This document shows positions 50,067-58,332 of a stretch of 64,000 bases of DNA, one piece after another (the stretch's first letter is position 1; the number at the start of each line of letters is the position of its first letter). The position numbers and the translations under genes are program-made. The DNA comes from an uncultured Sinobacteraceae bacterium (GTDB lineage: Bacteria > Pseudomonadota > Gammaproteobacteria > Nevskiales > Nevskiaceae): positions 198,742 through 262,741 of the forward strand of contig CAIJRD010000001.1 of assembly GCA_903822975.1 (NCBI GenBank), given 5' to 3'. The notes under the pieces are model-generated. The model was not told the origin of the DNA. It was given only the letters and a program-made list of their open reading frames with translations, and searched no databases.

Positions 50067-50512
50067 TTGGTCCCGACCCTTGCGCCATGCCGGGCCGGTC
50101 TTTGTGCTCGGAGATATCCCTCGCACGACGCCGAAGCGGAGCACTTGCTGCGCCGCGCACACGATCACCACGCGTCGGCATTCGCGTCGCGCGATTGCGC
50201 GGGACGCTGCAACTCAATCACGATGCGCGCGCGCTGAGTCCAGTGCTGCGGCCGGCCACCCGGAACCACCCTGTGCGCGCGGCTCACAAAAACGGTGTTA
50301 CAGGCAATTGAAGCCATTTTTGGCCGAGCAATGTGTCTGATCGGGGTTTCCCCAGTAGCGGCGCAGCGGTAAAACTCGTTATTCTTGCGGTCGAAGCCGC
50401 CTCCAAGTCTCGCCTGCCTGCCCGTTTGCGCGTCTCTTAAGCGCTGCGGTCGCGCCCGCCCGATGCGGCAGCGCCGCAAATCCGGATTCGAAACGCGTTT
50501 AGGAGATGCTTG
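50067..50512. other. Gene-free leader region upstream of gltA
   Basis: About 445 bp with no supported gene. It must contain the gltA promoter; TATTCT at 50380-50385 is a possible -10 but has no good -35. The last part has the ribosome-binding site AGGAG (50501-50505). Citrate synthase genes often have long leaders; no riboswitch fold was recognised. Confidence 0.45.
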
Positions 50513-51805
50513 ATGACCAGTTATTCCTTGCTCAACAACGACACCGGCGAAAAGGTTGAACTGCCTTCGGTGACCGGTGCGTTGGGCCCCGTCGGGCTGG
50601 ATGTCGGCAAGGTTTACGACAAGCTCGATGTGTTCACCTACGACCCGGGTTTCACCTCGACCTGCTCGTGCAAGAGCGCGATCACCTACATCGACGGCGA
50701 CAAGGGCATCCTGCTGTATCGCGGCTATCCGGTCAGCCAGCTGGCGGAGCATTCCTCGTTCATCGAGGTGGCCTACCTGATCCTGCACGGTGAACTGCCG
50801 AAGAAGAACGAGCTCGAGGAGTTCGAGGCTTCGATCCGCAAGCACACGATGATCAACGAGTCGCTGCGCCGCTTCTTCGACGGCTTCAACTACGACGCGC
50901 ATCCGATGGCAATGCTCACCGGCATCGTCGGTTCGCTGTCGGCGTTCTATCACGACACCAGCAACAACAAAGACCCGAAGCAGCGCGAGATCTTCGCGCA
51001 CCGGATGATCGCCAAGATCCCGACGATCGCAGCGGCAGCCTACAAGAAGTACTTCGGCCAGCCGTTCATGTATCCGCAGAACCACCTCGACTATTGTTCG
51101 AACCTGCTCTACATGATGTTCGCCGTGCCGGCCGAGCCGTATCACGTCGATCCGATCGCCGCGAAAGCGCTCGACATCCTGTTCATCCTGCATGCCGATC
51201 ACGAGCAGAACGCGTCGACGTCGACCGTGCGACTGGCCGGTTCGACCGGTTGCAATCCGTACGCCGCGATGGCGTCCGGCATCGCCGCGCTCTGGGGTCC
51301 GGCGCATGGCGGCGCGAATGAAGCGGTGCTGAAGATGCTCGCCGACATCGGCGATGTCCGTGGCGTGCCGAGCTTCCTCGAGAAGGTCAAGGACAAGAAC
51401 AGCGGCGTGCGCCTGATGGGCTTCGGCCATCGCGTCTACAAGAACTTCGATCCGCGCGCGACGATCATCCGCGAGCAGTGCCACAAGGTGCTCAAGCACC
51501 TCGGCAAGGAAAACGATCCGCAGCTGGAATTGGCGTTGAAGCTTGAAGAAATCGCGCTGTCCGACGATTACTTCAAGGAGCGCAAGCTCTACCCGAACGT
51601 CGACTTCTACTCCGGCATCATCTACAAAGCGCTCGGCATTCCGGTCAATATGTTCACGCCGATGTTCGCCATCGCGCGCACGGTCGGCTGGGTCGCCCAT
51701 TGGAGCGAGATGGTCGCCGAGCCGGGCGGTCTGAAGATCGGCCGTCCGCGCCAGGTCTATGTCGGCGCGCCGACGCGCGACTACGCCGCAATCGGCACGC
51801 GTTAA
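50513..51805 (+). CDS. gltA: Type II citrate synthase
   Basis: 430 residues from the ATG, with AGGAG seven bases upstream; the in-frame TTG just before is rejected. GVLYRGYP-like sequence ([19 protein letters not shown]), the catalytic His in [26 protein letters not shown] and the region [13 protein letters not shown] near the end are those of the hexameric, NADH-sensitive gammaproteobacterial type. It joins oxaloacetate and acetyl-CoA at the entry to the TCA cycle. A strong terminator follows at once, so it is monocistronic. Confidence 0.97.
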   Translation: MTSYSLLNNDTGEKVELPSVTGALGPVGLDVGKVYDKLDVFTYDPGFTSTCSCKSAITYIDGDKGILLYRGYPVSQLAEHSSFIEVAYLILHGELPKKNELEEFEASIRKHTMINESLRRFFDGFNYDAHPMAMLTGIVGSLSAFYHDTSNNKDPKQREIFAHRMIAKIPTIAAAAYKKYFGQPFMYPQNHLDYCSNLLYMMFAVPAEPYHVDPIAAKALDILFILHADHEQNASTSTVRLAGSTGCNPYAAMASGIAALWGPAHGGANEAVLKMLADIGDVRGVPSFLEKVKDKNSGVRLMGFGHRVYKNFDPRATIIREQCHKVLKHLGKENDPQLELALKLEEIALSDDYFKERKLYPNVDFYSGIIYKALGIPVNMFTPMFAIARTVGWVAHWSEMVAEPGGLKIGRPRQVYVGAPTRDYAAIGTR

Positions 51806-51832
51806 ACCCGCAGGCTGAGTTTCAAATCGAAG

Positions 51833-51865
51833 CCGCTGCGCGAATCTCGCGCAGCGGTTTTTTTT
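51833..51865 (+). terminator. Terminator of gltA
   Basis: Perfect 11-bp stem CCGCTGCGCGA / TCGCGCAGCGG, loop ATC, followed by eight T. It begins 28 bases after the gltA stop. Confidence 0.95.
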
Positions 51866-52026
51866 GGGGGCGCAGCACCTGAATGGCGGCCGCTGATCTG
51901 CGGCGATCCGCATCCTGAAAGCAGCCGCGCCGGAAAACGCCGCGGCTATTTCATCGATTCAGCAGCTTGGGATGCCAGCACAAAAGCCGGCGTAGCGAGA
52001 CCGGATCGGAAGACCCGCGTGCAGCG

Positions 52027-52647
52027 TCAGCGCAGCAGCGATTCCAGCGGTTGCCGCGCGAGTGCTTCAGCTTCGCTGAGCGAAAGGCGCTTCATCGCCA
52101 GCCCGTCGGTCGGCGACAACGGCAGGCGGCGTTCATCGCCGGGTGCGAAGGCTGCTACGTCAACGCCGATTTCGCCGGCTTCGAATCGCACCAGCGGAAT
52201 CTCTCGCTCGCTACCATCGGCGTAGCGGTATATGCGCTCGTCCTGCTCGTACGGAATCCGGCGGTCCTGCAGGAAAATATCGAGCGCTTCCGGCTGTTCC
52301 GGAAACGCATGCAGTTGTACGCGGTGCGCCAGCGTCGCCGCGCCGTTCACGGCTGCCCCGACCAGACGTGGCGAGAACTCGGCCAGCAGCCGCATCGCCT
52401 GTACCGCCACACCACGCATCGCCTGCAGATGCGCCTGATATTCGCGACCGCCGTAAAGTCGCAGGTAATCGAGCACCGCGGCCTGCACGCTGGCGTTGTC
52501 GGGCATCGCCGCCCGAGTGCCCAGTCCGAGACGCTGCGCGGCTTTTTGTTTGGCCAGACGATAGTCGAGCAGCGCCTCTTCGCAAATGATGCGCGCGGTC
52601 TCGTACGCGATCTCGTCGCGCGGCGGAAAGGCAGGACGCTGGCTCAT
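52027..52647 (-). CDS. Conserved hypothetical protein, possible nucleotidyltransferase-like fold
   Basis: 206 residues from MSQRPAFPPRDE. It begins with a helical region (ICEEALLDYRLAKQKAAQRLGLG) followed by AAMPDNASVQAAVLDYLRLYGG, then FSPRLVGAAVNGAATLAHRV, whose LVG-x(4)-G-A-A/S-T spacing resembles the G-S helix of nucleotidyltransferases but without the usual Asp pair, and QLHAFPEQPEALDIFL, IPYEQDERIYRY and DGLAMKRLSLSEAEALARQPLE. I recognise it as a conserved proteobacterial protein found near cell-wall genes, with no established function. It follows ponA on the same strand after 28 bp, so it may be co-expressed with PBP1A. Confidence 0.7.
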   Translation of the reverse strand: MSQRPAFPPRDEIAYETARIICEEALLDYRLAKQKAAQRLGLGTRAAMPDNASVQAAVLDYLRLYGGREYQAHLQAMRGVAVQAMRLLAEFSPRLVGAAVNGAATLAHRVQLHAFPEQPEALDIFLQDRRIPYEQDERIYRYADGSEREIPLVRFEAGEIGVDVAAFAPGDERRLPLSPTDGLAMKRLSLSEAEALARQPLESLLR

Positions 52648-52675
52648 GCTAGGTCGCGATCTTCGTTCGCGGGCT

Positions 52676-55195
52676 TTAGTAGATGTCGGTGGCCGGATTG
52701 GCTTCGTTGTTGACGCCCTGGCCATCATCGGGCGGCGGCACGTGATCGGTCTGCACGACTTCCATGATCGCACCGGGTGAGTCCGGTGCCGGCAGCAGCT
52801 TGCCGTTGACCGGATTGATCGGGATGCTGATCAGGCCGGGCGGACGCGGCAGTACCTGCGGCGGCATGCCTTTCAGCGCGACCTTCATGAAGTCCATCCA
52901 CACCGGCAAGGCGGCATGCCCGCCGACTTCGCCACGGCCGAGCGGCTTGGGCTGATCGAAGCCGATCCAGGTGATTGCGACCAGCGCGTTGTTGAAGCCA
53001 TTGAACCAGGCGTCGGTGAAATCGTTGGTGGTGCCGGTCTTGCCGGAAAGATCGTCGCGGCCGAGTTGGCGCACGTCGGCCGCGGTGCCACGGGTGACGA
53101 CGTCGTGCATCATGCTGGTGATCAGCCAGTCGAGCGACGCATCGAGCACGCGCGGCGCGCGATGGGCATCGTCGACCGGTGCCGGTGCGGCGACTGCAGG
53201 TGCAGCACTCGCTACGCTCTTGGTAGCGCCAGGAATCGCCGGCGGCGGCATCGACGCCGAATTCGGATCGATCGCATTGCCATTGGCATCTGCCGGTGGC
53301 GTATCGCAGGCCGGGCAGGCCAGCTTGGGATCGGCCTTGAAGATTTCGTTGCCGCCGGCATCGCGCACCGAGTCGATCAGATACGGCTCGACGTAGAAGC
53401 CACCGTTGGCCAGGACCGAATAGGCGCGCGCCATTTCCCAAGGTGTCAACGACGCGCTGCCGAGCGCAATGGTCAGATCCTGCGGCAGCCGGTCCTTGGG
53501 TATTCCAAAGCGGGTGACGAAGTCGCGCACGTAGCCGATACCGATCGCCTGGGCGACGCGTACCGAGACCAGGTTGCGCGATTTCGCCAGCGCGTCGCGC
53601 AGCCGCATCGGGCCGTTGAACTTGCCCTCGTAGTTGCCCGGGCGCCAGTCGTCGTCGGGATTGATGCCGGTGAAGACCACCGGTGCGTCGAGAAACACCG
53701 AGGCTGGCGTATAGCCCTTGGACAGCGCGGCGGTGTAAAGGAACGGCTTGAAGCCGCTGCCGACCTGGCGACGCGCCTGCAGCACGCGGTTGTACGCGCC
53801 GGTGAAGAAGTCGTAGCCGCCGACCAGCGCCTGTACCGCGCCGCTGCGCGGGTCCACCGCGATGAACGCACCCTGCACCTGCGGCAGCTGCGCCAGCCGC
53901 CAGCCGGTGCTGGTCGATGCCAGCCGTACGAAATCGCCTGTTTTCAGCGGTTTCTTGTCGCTGATGTGGGCCCAGTCGAACGCGGTCTTCGGCAGATCGA
54001 TCGCGCCCTGATCGGTCAGCACGCGCAAGGCCAGCGCCGAGTAATCGAGCACGATCGCCGGAACCAGGCCAGCCACCGGCGGCCGGCCGGCAAGCTGTTC
54101 CTGTATCAGTTCGCCTTTCGGATCGTTGCGCAGATCGTCGAGCAGATCGTTGGGCAGATGGCCTTCGGCGCCGATATAGCCATGGCGATCGGTGTACGCG
54201 AGGATGCCGCTGCGCACCGCAGCGACCGCCGTGTTCTGGCGCTTCGAATCGATCGTCGTCGTCACGGTGTAGCCGGCGGAGTAGGCGGCCTCGCCGTACT
54301 TGGCGAAGATTTCCGCCCGCGCCATCTCGGCGACGTAGTGCGCATCGATATCGACGCCGCTGGAATGTTCGTGTGCGGTGATCGGCTCGGCGAGTGCGAT
54401 GCGCAGCGCACCGTCGTCGATATAGTTGAGGTCGCGCATGCGGCGCAGCACATAGTCGCGACGTTCGCGCGAGCGTTCCGGATTCGCCAGCGGATTGTCC
54501 CGCGACGGTGCTTTTGGCAAGGCCGCGATGGTGGCCATCTCGCTCAGCGTCAGCGCCGGCACTTTCTTGCCGAAGTAGACCTCGGCCGCAGCCCCCACCC
54601 CGTAGGCACGATTGCCGAGGAAGATGCGGTTGAGATACAGCTCGAGGATCTCCTGCTTGCTGAGCTCACGCTCGATTTTCAGCGCCAGCAGGATTTCCTT
54701 GAACTTGCGGATGAAGCTGCGCTCCGGCGTCAGGAACACATTGCGTGCCAGCTGCATCGTGATGGTGCTGCCGCCCTGGCGCTTCTCGCCGGTCGTCAGC
54801 AGAATCCAACCGGCCCGCGCCAAACCCTGCCAGTCGAAGCCCGGATGTTCGAAGAAGCGATCGTCCTCGGCGGCAAGGAACGCCTGGATCAAAGGCTGCG
54901 GCAACTGGTCGTAGCGCAGCGGCTCGCGACGCTCGGCGCCGAACTCGCCGATCAGTTTGCCGTCGGCGCTGAAGACGCGCAGCGGCTGGCCGAGATGGAT
55001 GTCGTGCAGTTCGGCAACTGACGGCAGTTCCGACTCGTAATGCGCACGCAGGCCCAGAAACAGCAGCAGCGCACACAACATGCCCGCCGCCATCACGCCG
55101 GCCGCGATCAGCGCCACTCGGAGTTTAGGATTCAATGCCGCCTCGCCAAGGTGAGTTCTAAAAAATGCAGTCGTCGATTCCGCAGCCGGGTCCAC
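52676..55195 (-). CDS. mrcA: Penicillin-binding protein 1A
   Basis: 839 residues from a GTG; a TTG at 55132 directly before NPKLRVALI is an alternative start. One membrane helix (about 27-50) precedes the glycosyltransferase domain, with the catalytic Glu in AAEDDRFFEHPGFDW and RQGGSTITMQLARN, KFKEILLALKIERELSK. The transpeptidase domain has the SxxK serine in GSGFKPFLYTAAL, the SxN motif in KSRNLVSVR and KTG in SGKTGTTNDF. It polymerises and cross-links peptidoglycan. It is divergent from pilM, the conserved ponA-pilM arrangement of gammaproteobacteria. Confidence 0.95.
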   Translation of the reverse strand: MDPAAESTTAFFRTHLGEAALNPKLRVALIAAGVMAAGMLCALLLFLGLRAHYESELPSVAELHDIHLGQPLRVFSADGKLIGEFGAERREPLRYDQLPQPLIQAFLAAEDDRFFEHPGFDWQGLARAGWILLTTGEKRQGGSTITMQLARNVFLTPERSFIRKFKEILLALKIERELSKQEILELYLNRIFLGNRAYGVGAAAEVYFGKKVPALTLSEMATIAALPKAPSRDNPLANPERSRERRDYVLRRMRDLNYIDDGALRIALAEPITAHEHSSGVDIDAHYVAEMARAEIFAKYGEAAYSAGYTVTTTIDSKRQNTAVAAVRSGILAYTDRHGYIGAEGHLPNDLLDDLRNDPKGELIQEQLAGRPPVAGLVPAIVLDYSALALRVLTDQGAIDLPKTAFDWAHISDKKPLKTGDFVRLASTSTGWRLAQLPQVQGAFIAVDPRSGAVQALVGGYDFFTGAYNRVLQARRQVGSGFKPFLYTAALSKGYTPASVFLDAPVVFTGINPDDDWRPGNYEGKFNGPMRLRDALAKSRNLVSVRVAQAIGIGYVRDFVTRFGIPKDRLPQDLTIALGSASLTPWEMARAYSVLANGGFYVEPYLIDSVRDAGGNEIFKADPKLACPACDTPPADANGNAIDPNSASMPPPAIPGATKSVASAAPAVAAPAPVDDAHRAPRVLDASLDWLITSMMHDVVTRGTAADVRQLGRDDLSGKTGTTNDFTDAWFNGFNNALVAITWIGFDQPKPLGRGEVGGHAALPVWMDFMKVALKGMPPQVLPRPPGLISIPINPVNGKLLPAPDSPGAIMEVVQTDHVPPPDDGQGVNNEANPATDIY

Positions 55196-55246
55196 TCATC
55201 GTCTAGATTGGGACTCCTATCAGATACTTGGCGACGTAAGCTGCGG

Positions 55247-55274
55247 TTGCGCCATAAACAGGTTCCGCTATATT
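55247..55274 (+). promoter_or_regulatory. Sigma70 promoter of the pilMNOPQ operon
   Basis: TTGCGC (55247-55252), 16-bp spacer, TATATT (55269-55274), about 130 bp before pilM. A second -35-like TTGACA at 55345-55350 has a weak -10 and may mark a nearer start. A GTCCG-N8-CGGAC hairpin lies in the leader between. Confidence 0.6.
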
Positions 55275-55405
55275 AAGGCCTCGTCGGGGGCACAGTCATT
55301 CGGAAAAAGGAGAATCCTTCTGCGCAGGCATCGCGCACCAGGGTTTGACAAGTCCGCCGCAAGTCGGACGATCGGGAGTTGCACTATCTGGGGTGTGCGA
55401 GGGCT

Positions 55406-56494
55406 ATGTCCTTCTTGCAGTCGCTGTTAGGCGGCGGCAGCCGCGAGTTGATCGGTCTGGATATCTCATCCAGCTCGGTCAAGCTGCTCGAACTGGCGCG
55501 TCGTGGCGAGCGGTACAGCGTCGAGGCGTATGCCATCGAAGCGCTGCCCGCGAACGTCGTCAACGATAAGCAGATCACCGACCCGAAAGTCGTCGGCGAG
55601 GCAATCGCGCGCGCGTTGAATCGCTCCGGTACGCGTACTCGTCATGCTGCCATCGCGGTCGCCGGTGCTTCGGTCATCACCAAAACCATTTCCATGCCGG
55701 CGTCGTTGAAGGACAACGACATGGAAGAGCAGATCAAGGCCGAGGCCGATCAGTACATCCCGTATTCGCTCGACGAGGTGAATCTCGATTTCCAGGTGGT
55801 CGGCGCATCGGCGAAAGATCCCACCAGTGTCGATGTGCAACTCGCCGCCTGCCGCAAGGAGTTGATCGAGCACCGCGTTGCCGCGCTCGAAATCGCCGGT
55901 CTGATTCCGCGCGTGGTCGATATCGAAGCCTACGCGCTCGAAAACGCCTGCCCGCTGCTGTACCACCAGATGCCGGACCAGGGTGTCGGCAAGACCATCG
56001 CGCTGGTCGACCTCGGCGCGCAGATGACCTCGCTGCTGGTCCTGCACGACCGCCAGCCGATCTATACCCGCGACCAGGCCTTCGGCGGCCGCCAGCTGAC
56101 CGAAGACATCATGCGCAGCTACGGCATGTCGTACGAGGAAGCCGGTCGCGCGAAGCGCTTTGGCGGCTTGCCGGACAGCTATCAGAGCGAAGTGCTCGAC
56201 GGCTTCATCAGCGATCTCGCGCTGCAGATCGATCGTGCGCTGCAGTTCTTTTTCTCCGCCGCAGCCCAGCACCGCACCATCGACGCAATGATTCTTGCCG
56301 GCGGCTGCGCGCACATCGCCGGGATCGACGCGGCCGTGCAGGAACGCCTGCGTCTGCCGACCTCGGTGGCGCGGCCGTTTGCACAAATGGGCGTTGCGGC
56401 GCGCGCCAAGCCCTCGCAACTGGCGCAGGACGAAGCCTCGATGCTGATCGCCGCCGGTCTCGCGCTGCGCGCGTTCGACGAGGACGTCGCGTGA
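55406..56494 (+). CDS. pilM: Type IV pilus assembly protein PilM
   Basis: 362 residues from MSFLQSLLGG; nine earlier codons are not supported. An actin-like ATPase: LIGLDISSSSVKLLEL is the first phosphate loop, IALVDLGAQMTSLLV the second, and ILAGGCAHIAGIDAAVQERL the adenosine motif. PilM sits on the cytoplasmic side and binds the N-terminal tail of PilN, linking the pilus motor to the envelope complex. It heads pilMNOPQ, with each following gene overlapping by 4 bp to pilP. Confidence 0.96.
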   Translation: MSFLQSLLGGGSRELIGLDISSSSVKLLELARRGERYSVEAYAIEALPANVVNDKQITDPKVVGEAIARALNRSGTRTRHAAIAVAGASVITKTISMPASLKDNDMEEQIKAEADQYIPYSLDEVNLDFQVVGASAKDPTSVDVQLAACRKELIEHRVAALEIAGLIPRVVDIEAYALENACPLLYHQMPDQGVGKTIALVDLGAQMTSLLVLHDRQPIYTRDQAFGGRQLTEDIMRSYGMSYEEAGRAKRFGGLPDSYQSEVLDGFISDLALQIDRALQFFFSAAAQHRTIDAMILAGGCAHIAGIDAAVQERLRLPTSVARPFAQMGVAARAKPSQLAQDEASMLIAAGLALRAFDEDVA

Positions 56495-57081
56495 CCATTC
56501 GCATCAATCTCCTCGACTGGCGCGCCGAACGGCGACGCCAGCGCAAGCAGCGCTTCCTGGCGATCCTGGGACTGGCCGCCGCCGGCAGTCTCGCGGTCGT
56601 GGTCATCGGCTACGTCGCGATGGACGCGGCGGTGAGTCATCAGCAAGCGCGCAATCAGTACCTGACGCAGCAGATTGCCGAACTCGACAAGCAGATCAAG
56701 GAAATCCAGGAACTGGAGAAGGTCAAACAGAACCTGCTGGCGCGCATGCGCGTGATCGAACAATTGCAGCAAAGCCGCTCGGCCACCGTGCACTTCTTCG
56801 ATGAAGTGATCAACACTCTGCCGGATGGCGTGTATCTGACCTCGGTCAAGCAATCGGGTCAGAACGTCACCATCGACGGCGTTGCCGAATCCAACGGCCG
56901 CATCTCGTCCTATCTGAAAAACCTCGACGGCTCCCCCTGGTTCAAGGATCCGAAGCTGGTGGTGATCAAGACCAGCGACAAGAGCAAGCTGCGCAGCAGC
57001 GAGTTCGAACTGCAGGTGACCAATCTGACCAAGGCCTCGTCGGATGGCAGCGACGGTGTGGTCGGGAGTGGCGCGCCATGA
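56491..57081 (+). CDS. pilN: Type IV pilus assembly protein PilN
   Basis: 196 residues from a GTG overlapping the pilM stop. The cytoplasmic tail IRINLLDWRAERRRQRKQRF contains the INLLPWR-like motif that PilM grips, here INLLDWR. One membrane helix (about 25-47), a coiled coil (about 55-85) and a periplasmic ferredoxin-like domain follow. It pairs with PilO in the inner-membrane alignment complex. The stop overlaps the pilO ATG. Confidence 0.95.
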   Translation: MTIRINLLDWRAERRRQRKQRFLAILGLAAAGSLAVVVIGYVAMDAAVSHQQARNQYLTQQIAELDKQIKEIQELEKVKQNLLARMRVIEQLQQSRSATVHFFDEVINTLPDGVYLTSVKQSGQNVTIDGVAESNGRISSYLKNLDGSPWFKDPKLVVIKTSDKSKLRSSEFELQVTNLTKASSDGSDGVVGSGAP

Positions 57082-57728
57082 CCGTGCGTGAACTGATCGA
57101 CGAGCTACAAGCGCTCGACATGAAGAATCCCGGCGCCTGGCCGGGCTGGGCGCACATCGCCGCCGCGGTGATGGCAGCGATCTTCATCGTTGCGGTGGGC
57201 ACCTATACCTTCATCAAGCCCGAATACGAACAGCTCGGCGTCGAGCAGGCCAACGAGCAGCAGCTGCGCACGGACTTCGAACGCAAGCAAAAGAAAGTCG
57301 CGGCACTCGATGCCTACAAAGCACAGCTGGCCGAAATGCAGCGCAACTTCGGCGACATGCTCAAGCAGCTGCCGTCGAAAACCGAAGTCGCCAATCTGCT
57401 CAACGACATTTCGCAGACGCGCGTCGCCAGCAGCCTGGAAGAGGAACTGTTCCAGCCGCAGCCGGAAATTCCGAAGGACTTCTACGCCGAGATTCCCAAC
57501 AAGATCGTCGTCACCGGCGACTACCACCAGATGGGTGCCTTCGTCAGCGGTGTGGCCGCGCTGCCGCGCATCGTGGTGATCGACGAAGTCGAGATCAAGC
57601 CGATCAACGCGCCGAAGCCGGGCGATGCGACGGTCAAGAGTCCGCTGCGGATGACCGCACTGGCGAAGACCTATCGCTATCTCGACGCCAACGAGATCTC
57701 GGCCAAACCGACCGGAGCTGCGAAATGA
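57078..57728 (+). CDS. pilO: Type IV pilus assembly protein PilO
   Basis: 216 residues. A cytoplasmic amphipathic start (MTVRELIDELQALDMKNPG), one membrane helix (about 27-47), a coiled coil rich in Glu/Lys/Gln and a periplasmic domain with LPSKTEVANLLNDISQ and VTGDYHQMGAFVSGVAALPR, all typical. It forms a heterodimer with PilN and contacts the PilP lipoprotein. Overlaps pilN and pilP by 4 bp each. Confidence 0.95.
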   Translation: MTVRELIDELQALDMKNPGAWPGWAHIAAAVMAAIFIVAVGTYTFIKPEYEQLGVEQANEQQLRTDFERKQKKVAALDAYKAQLAEMQRNFGDMLKQLPSKTEVANLLNDISQTRVASSLEEELFQPQPEIPKDFYAEIPNKIVVTGDYHQMGAFVSGVAALPRIVVIDEVEIKPINAPKPGDATVKSPLRMTALAKTYRYLDANEISAKPTGAAK

Positions 57729-58312
57729 TCGCGCGCTCGAACGCGCGCCCGATCGTGCGCACGAATGGTCGCTTGCCAAGGTTCTGGCACGTGGCCGGGA
57801 CGGGGGTCGCGCGCTGCAGTGGTCTTGCTGTCGCCGTGGCAACGATGGCACTGAGCGCCTGCTCGCCGGGCATGAGCGATCTGGAGCAGTACGTCGCGCA
57901 GGTCAAGGCGCGCAAGACCACGCAGATCGAACCGATTCCGCAGATCAAGCAGTACCAGGCGTTTGCCTACGTCGCCGGCGACCGCCGCGATCCGTTCGTG
58001 CCGACGCAACCGACGCGCGACCGCGGGCAAGCCAATACGCTGCAGCCGGATCTCAACCGCAACAAGGAAGCGCTTGAGGAATTCCCGCTCGATGCGCTCA
58101 AGCTGGTCGGCATCGTCACCTACGAAGGTCGCGTGTATGCCATGGTCAAGGCGCCGGACAGCGTGATCCACCGGGTCACCATCGGCAATCACCTGGGCCA
58201 GAATTTCGGCACGATCACCAAGATCACCGAAGCGGAAGTCACATTGAAAGAAATCGTCGCGGACGGTTTCGGCGGATTTACCGAGCGGCCAGCATCGCTG
58301 GCTGCCGAATAA
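57725..58312 (+). CDS. pilP: Type IV pilus assembly lipoprotein PilP
   Basis: 195 residues. The signal sequence is long (lipobox LSAC with Cys at about 46), preceded by about 25 basic residues; a later start could exist but none has better support. The mature part begins with an extended linker (QIEPIPQIKQYQAFAYVAGD, RDPFVP) that threads through PilNO, then a beta-sandwich domain with FPLDALKLVGIV and VTIGNHLGQNFGTITKI that binds PilQ. It links the inner-membrane complex to the secretin. Confidence 0.94.
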   Translation: MIARSNARPIVRTNGRLPRFWHVAGTGVARCSGLAVAVATMALSACSPGMSDLEQYVAQVKARKTTQIEPIPQIKQYQAFAYVAGDRRDPFVPTQPTRDRGQANTLQPDLNRNKEALEEFPLDALKLVGIVTYEGRVYAMVKAPDSVIHRVTIGNHLGQNFGTITKITEAEVTLKEIVADGFGGFTERPASLAAE

Positions 58313-58332
58313 GGACATTGAGGGGACGTGCG

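Noticed and set aside
50067-50512. Possible riboswitch or attenuator ahead of gltA
   Set aside because: No known aptamer core or leader peptide with terminator/antiterminator arms was seen.
52916-55021. 701-codon open frame antisense to ponA
   Set aside because: Arg/Ala/Val-rich translation with no domain; the opposite strand has a complete PBP1A with all motifs. High GC content makes long antisense frames common.
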